From the NCBI GenBank assembly GCA_026985685.1, contig JALSQA010000008.1:1-5816 (forward strand): a stretch of DNA of 5,816 nucleotides, given 5' to 3'. Source of the stretch: Campylobacterales bacterium. Its GTDB lineage: Bacteria > Campylobacterota > Campylobacteria > Campylobacterales > QNZT01. Of this stretch, positions 5,785 through 5,816 are shown piece by piece; the first letter of the stretch is position 1, and each line of letters begins with the position of its first letter. The notes under the pieces are model-generated. The model was given only the letters and a program-made list of their open reading frames with translations. It made no database searches and was not told where the DNA came from. A program made the translations under genes and the position numbers.

Positions 5785-5816
5785 ACAAGAACTATACAAT
5801 ACATAGTGGAATGTCT
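5781..5816 (+). CDS. Possible start of a further gene (3'-partial)
   Basis: An ATG at 5781 overlaps the CYTH-CHAD TGA stop as ATGA, and the frame stays open for the 12 codons to the window edge (MNKNYTIHSGMS). The ATGA overlap is typical of coupled genes in this compact genome. No Shine-Dalgarno sequence is visible upstream of 5781. A second in-frame ATG lies at 5811, with GTGGA just before it but too close to be a good site. Too little is visible to suggest a product. Confidence 0.4.
   Translation, partial: MNKNYTIHSGMS

Noticed and set aside
1..5816. CRISPR arrays, tandem DNA repeats, insertion sequences or defence genes
   Set aside because: None seen on either strand; the only repeats are the protein-level propeller blades and the paired promoter core.

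Overview
The window looks like core chromosome of a low-GC Campylobacterota (epsilonproteobacterium), probably an environmental Sulfurimonas/Sulfurovum-type lineage. The evidence is the strongly AT-rich coding sequence, the style of the DnaG sequence, and promoters with an extended -10 (TGnTATAAT) and little or no -35. The genus is inference; no database search was possible. All genes are on the + strand, packed end to end, and no gap exceeds about 190 bases (the tRNA lies inside the largest one). I see no transposase, integrase, CRISPR array, phage gene or intrinsic terminator.

Layout: (1) 1-1137, the 3' part of a gene for a seven-bladed beta-propeller protein; all seven repeats are present and only the N-terminal leader is cut off by the window edge. 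(2) 1166-4205, a compact four-gene run: dnaG primase; a PP-loop ATPase of MnmA/ThiI type with a C-terminal NFACT-R-like RNA-binding domain (23-nt overlap with dnaG); a 57-residue single-pass membrane protein (10-nt gap); and a 75-residue two-pass membrane protein that starts at TTG and overlaps its neighbour by 4 nt. (3) 4245-4320, tRNA-Ala(GGC) with its own promoter and an encoded CCA. (4) 4390-5784, a CYTH-CHAD protein probably acting on or binding inorganic polyphosphate. (5) 5781-5816, the possible first 12 codons of another gene, overlapping the CYTH-CHAD stop as ATGA.

How the genes relate: the dnaG run combines replication priming, a probable tRNA-thiolation enzyme and two small membrane proteins of unknown role. 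Tight spacing suggests one transcript, starting from a promoter placed so close to the dnaG ATG that the mRNA is predicted to be leaderless. A nearly identical promoter core drives the tRNA. This is mostly housekeeping sequence. I do not see a clear new multi-gene system; the best leads are the leaderless dnaG start, the three-cysteine PP-loop/NFACT-R protein and the overlapping pair of tiny membrane proteins.
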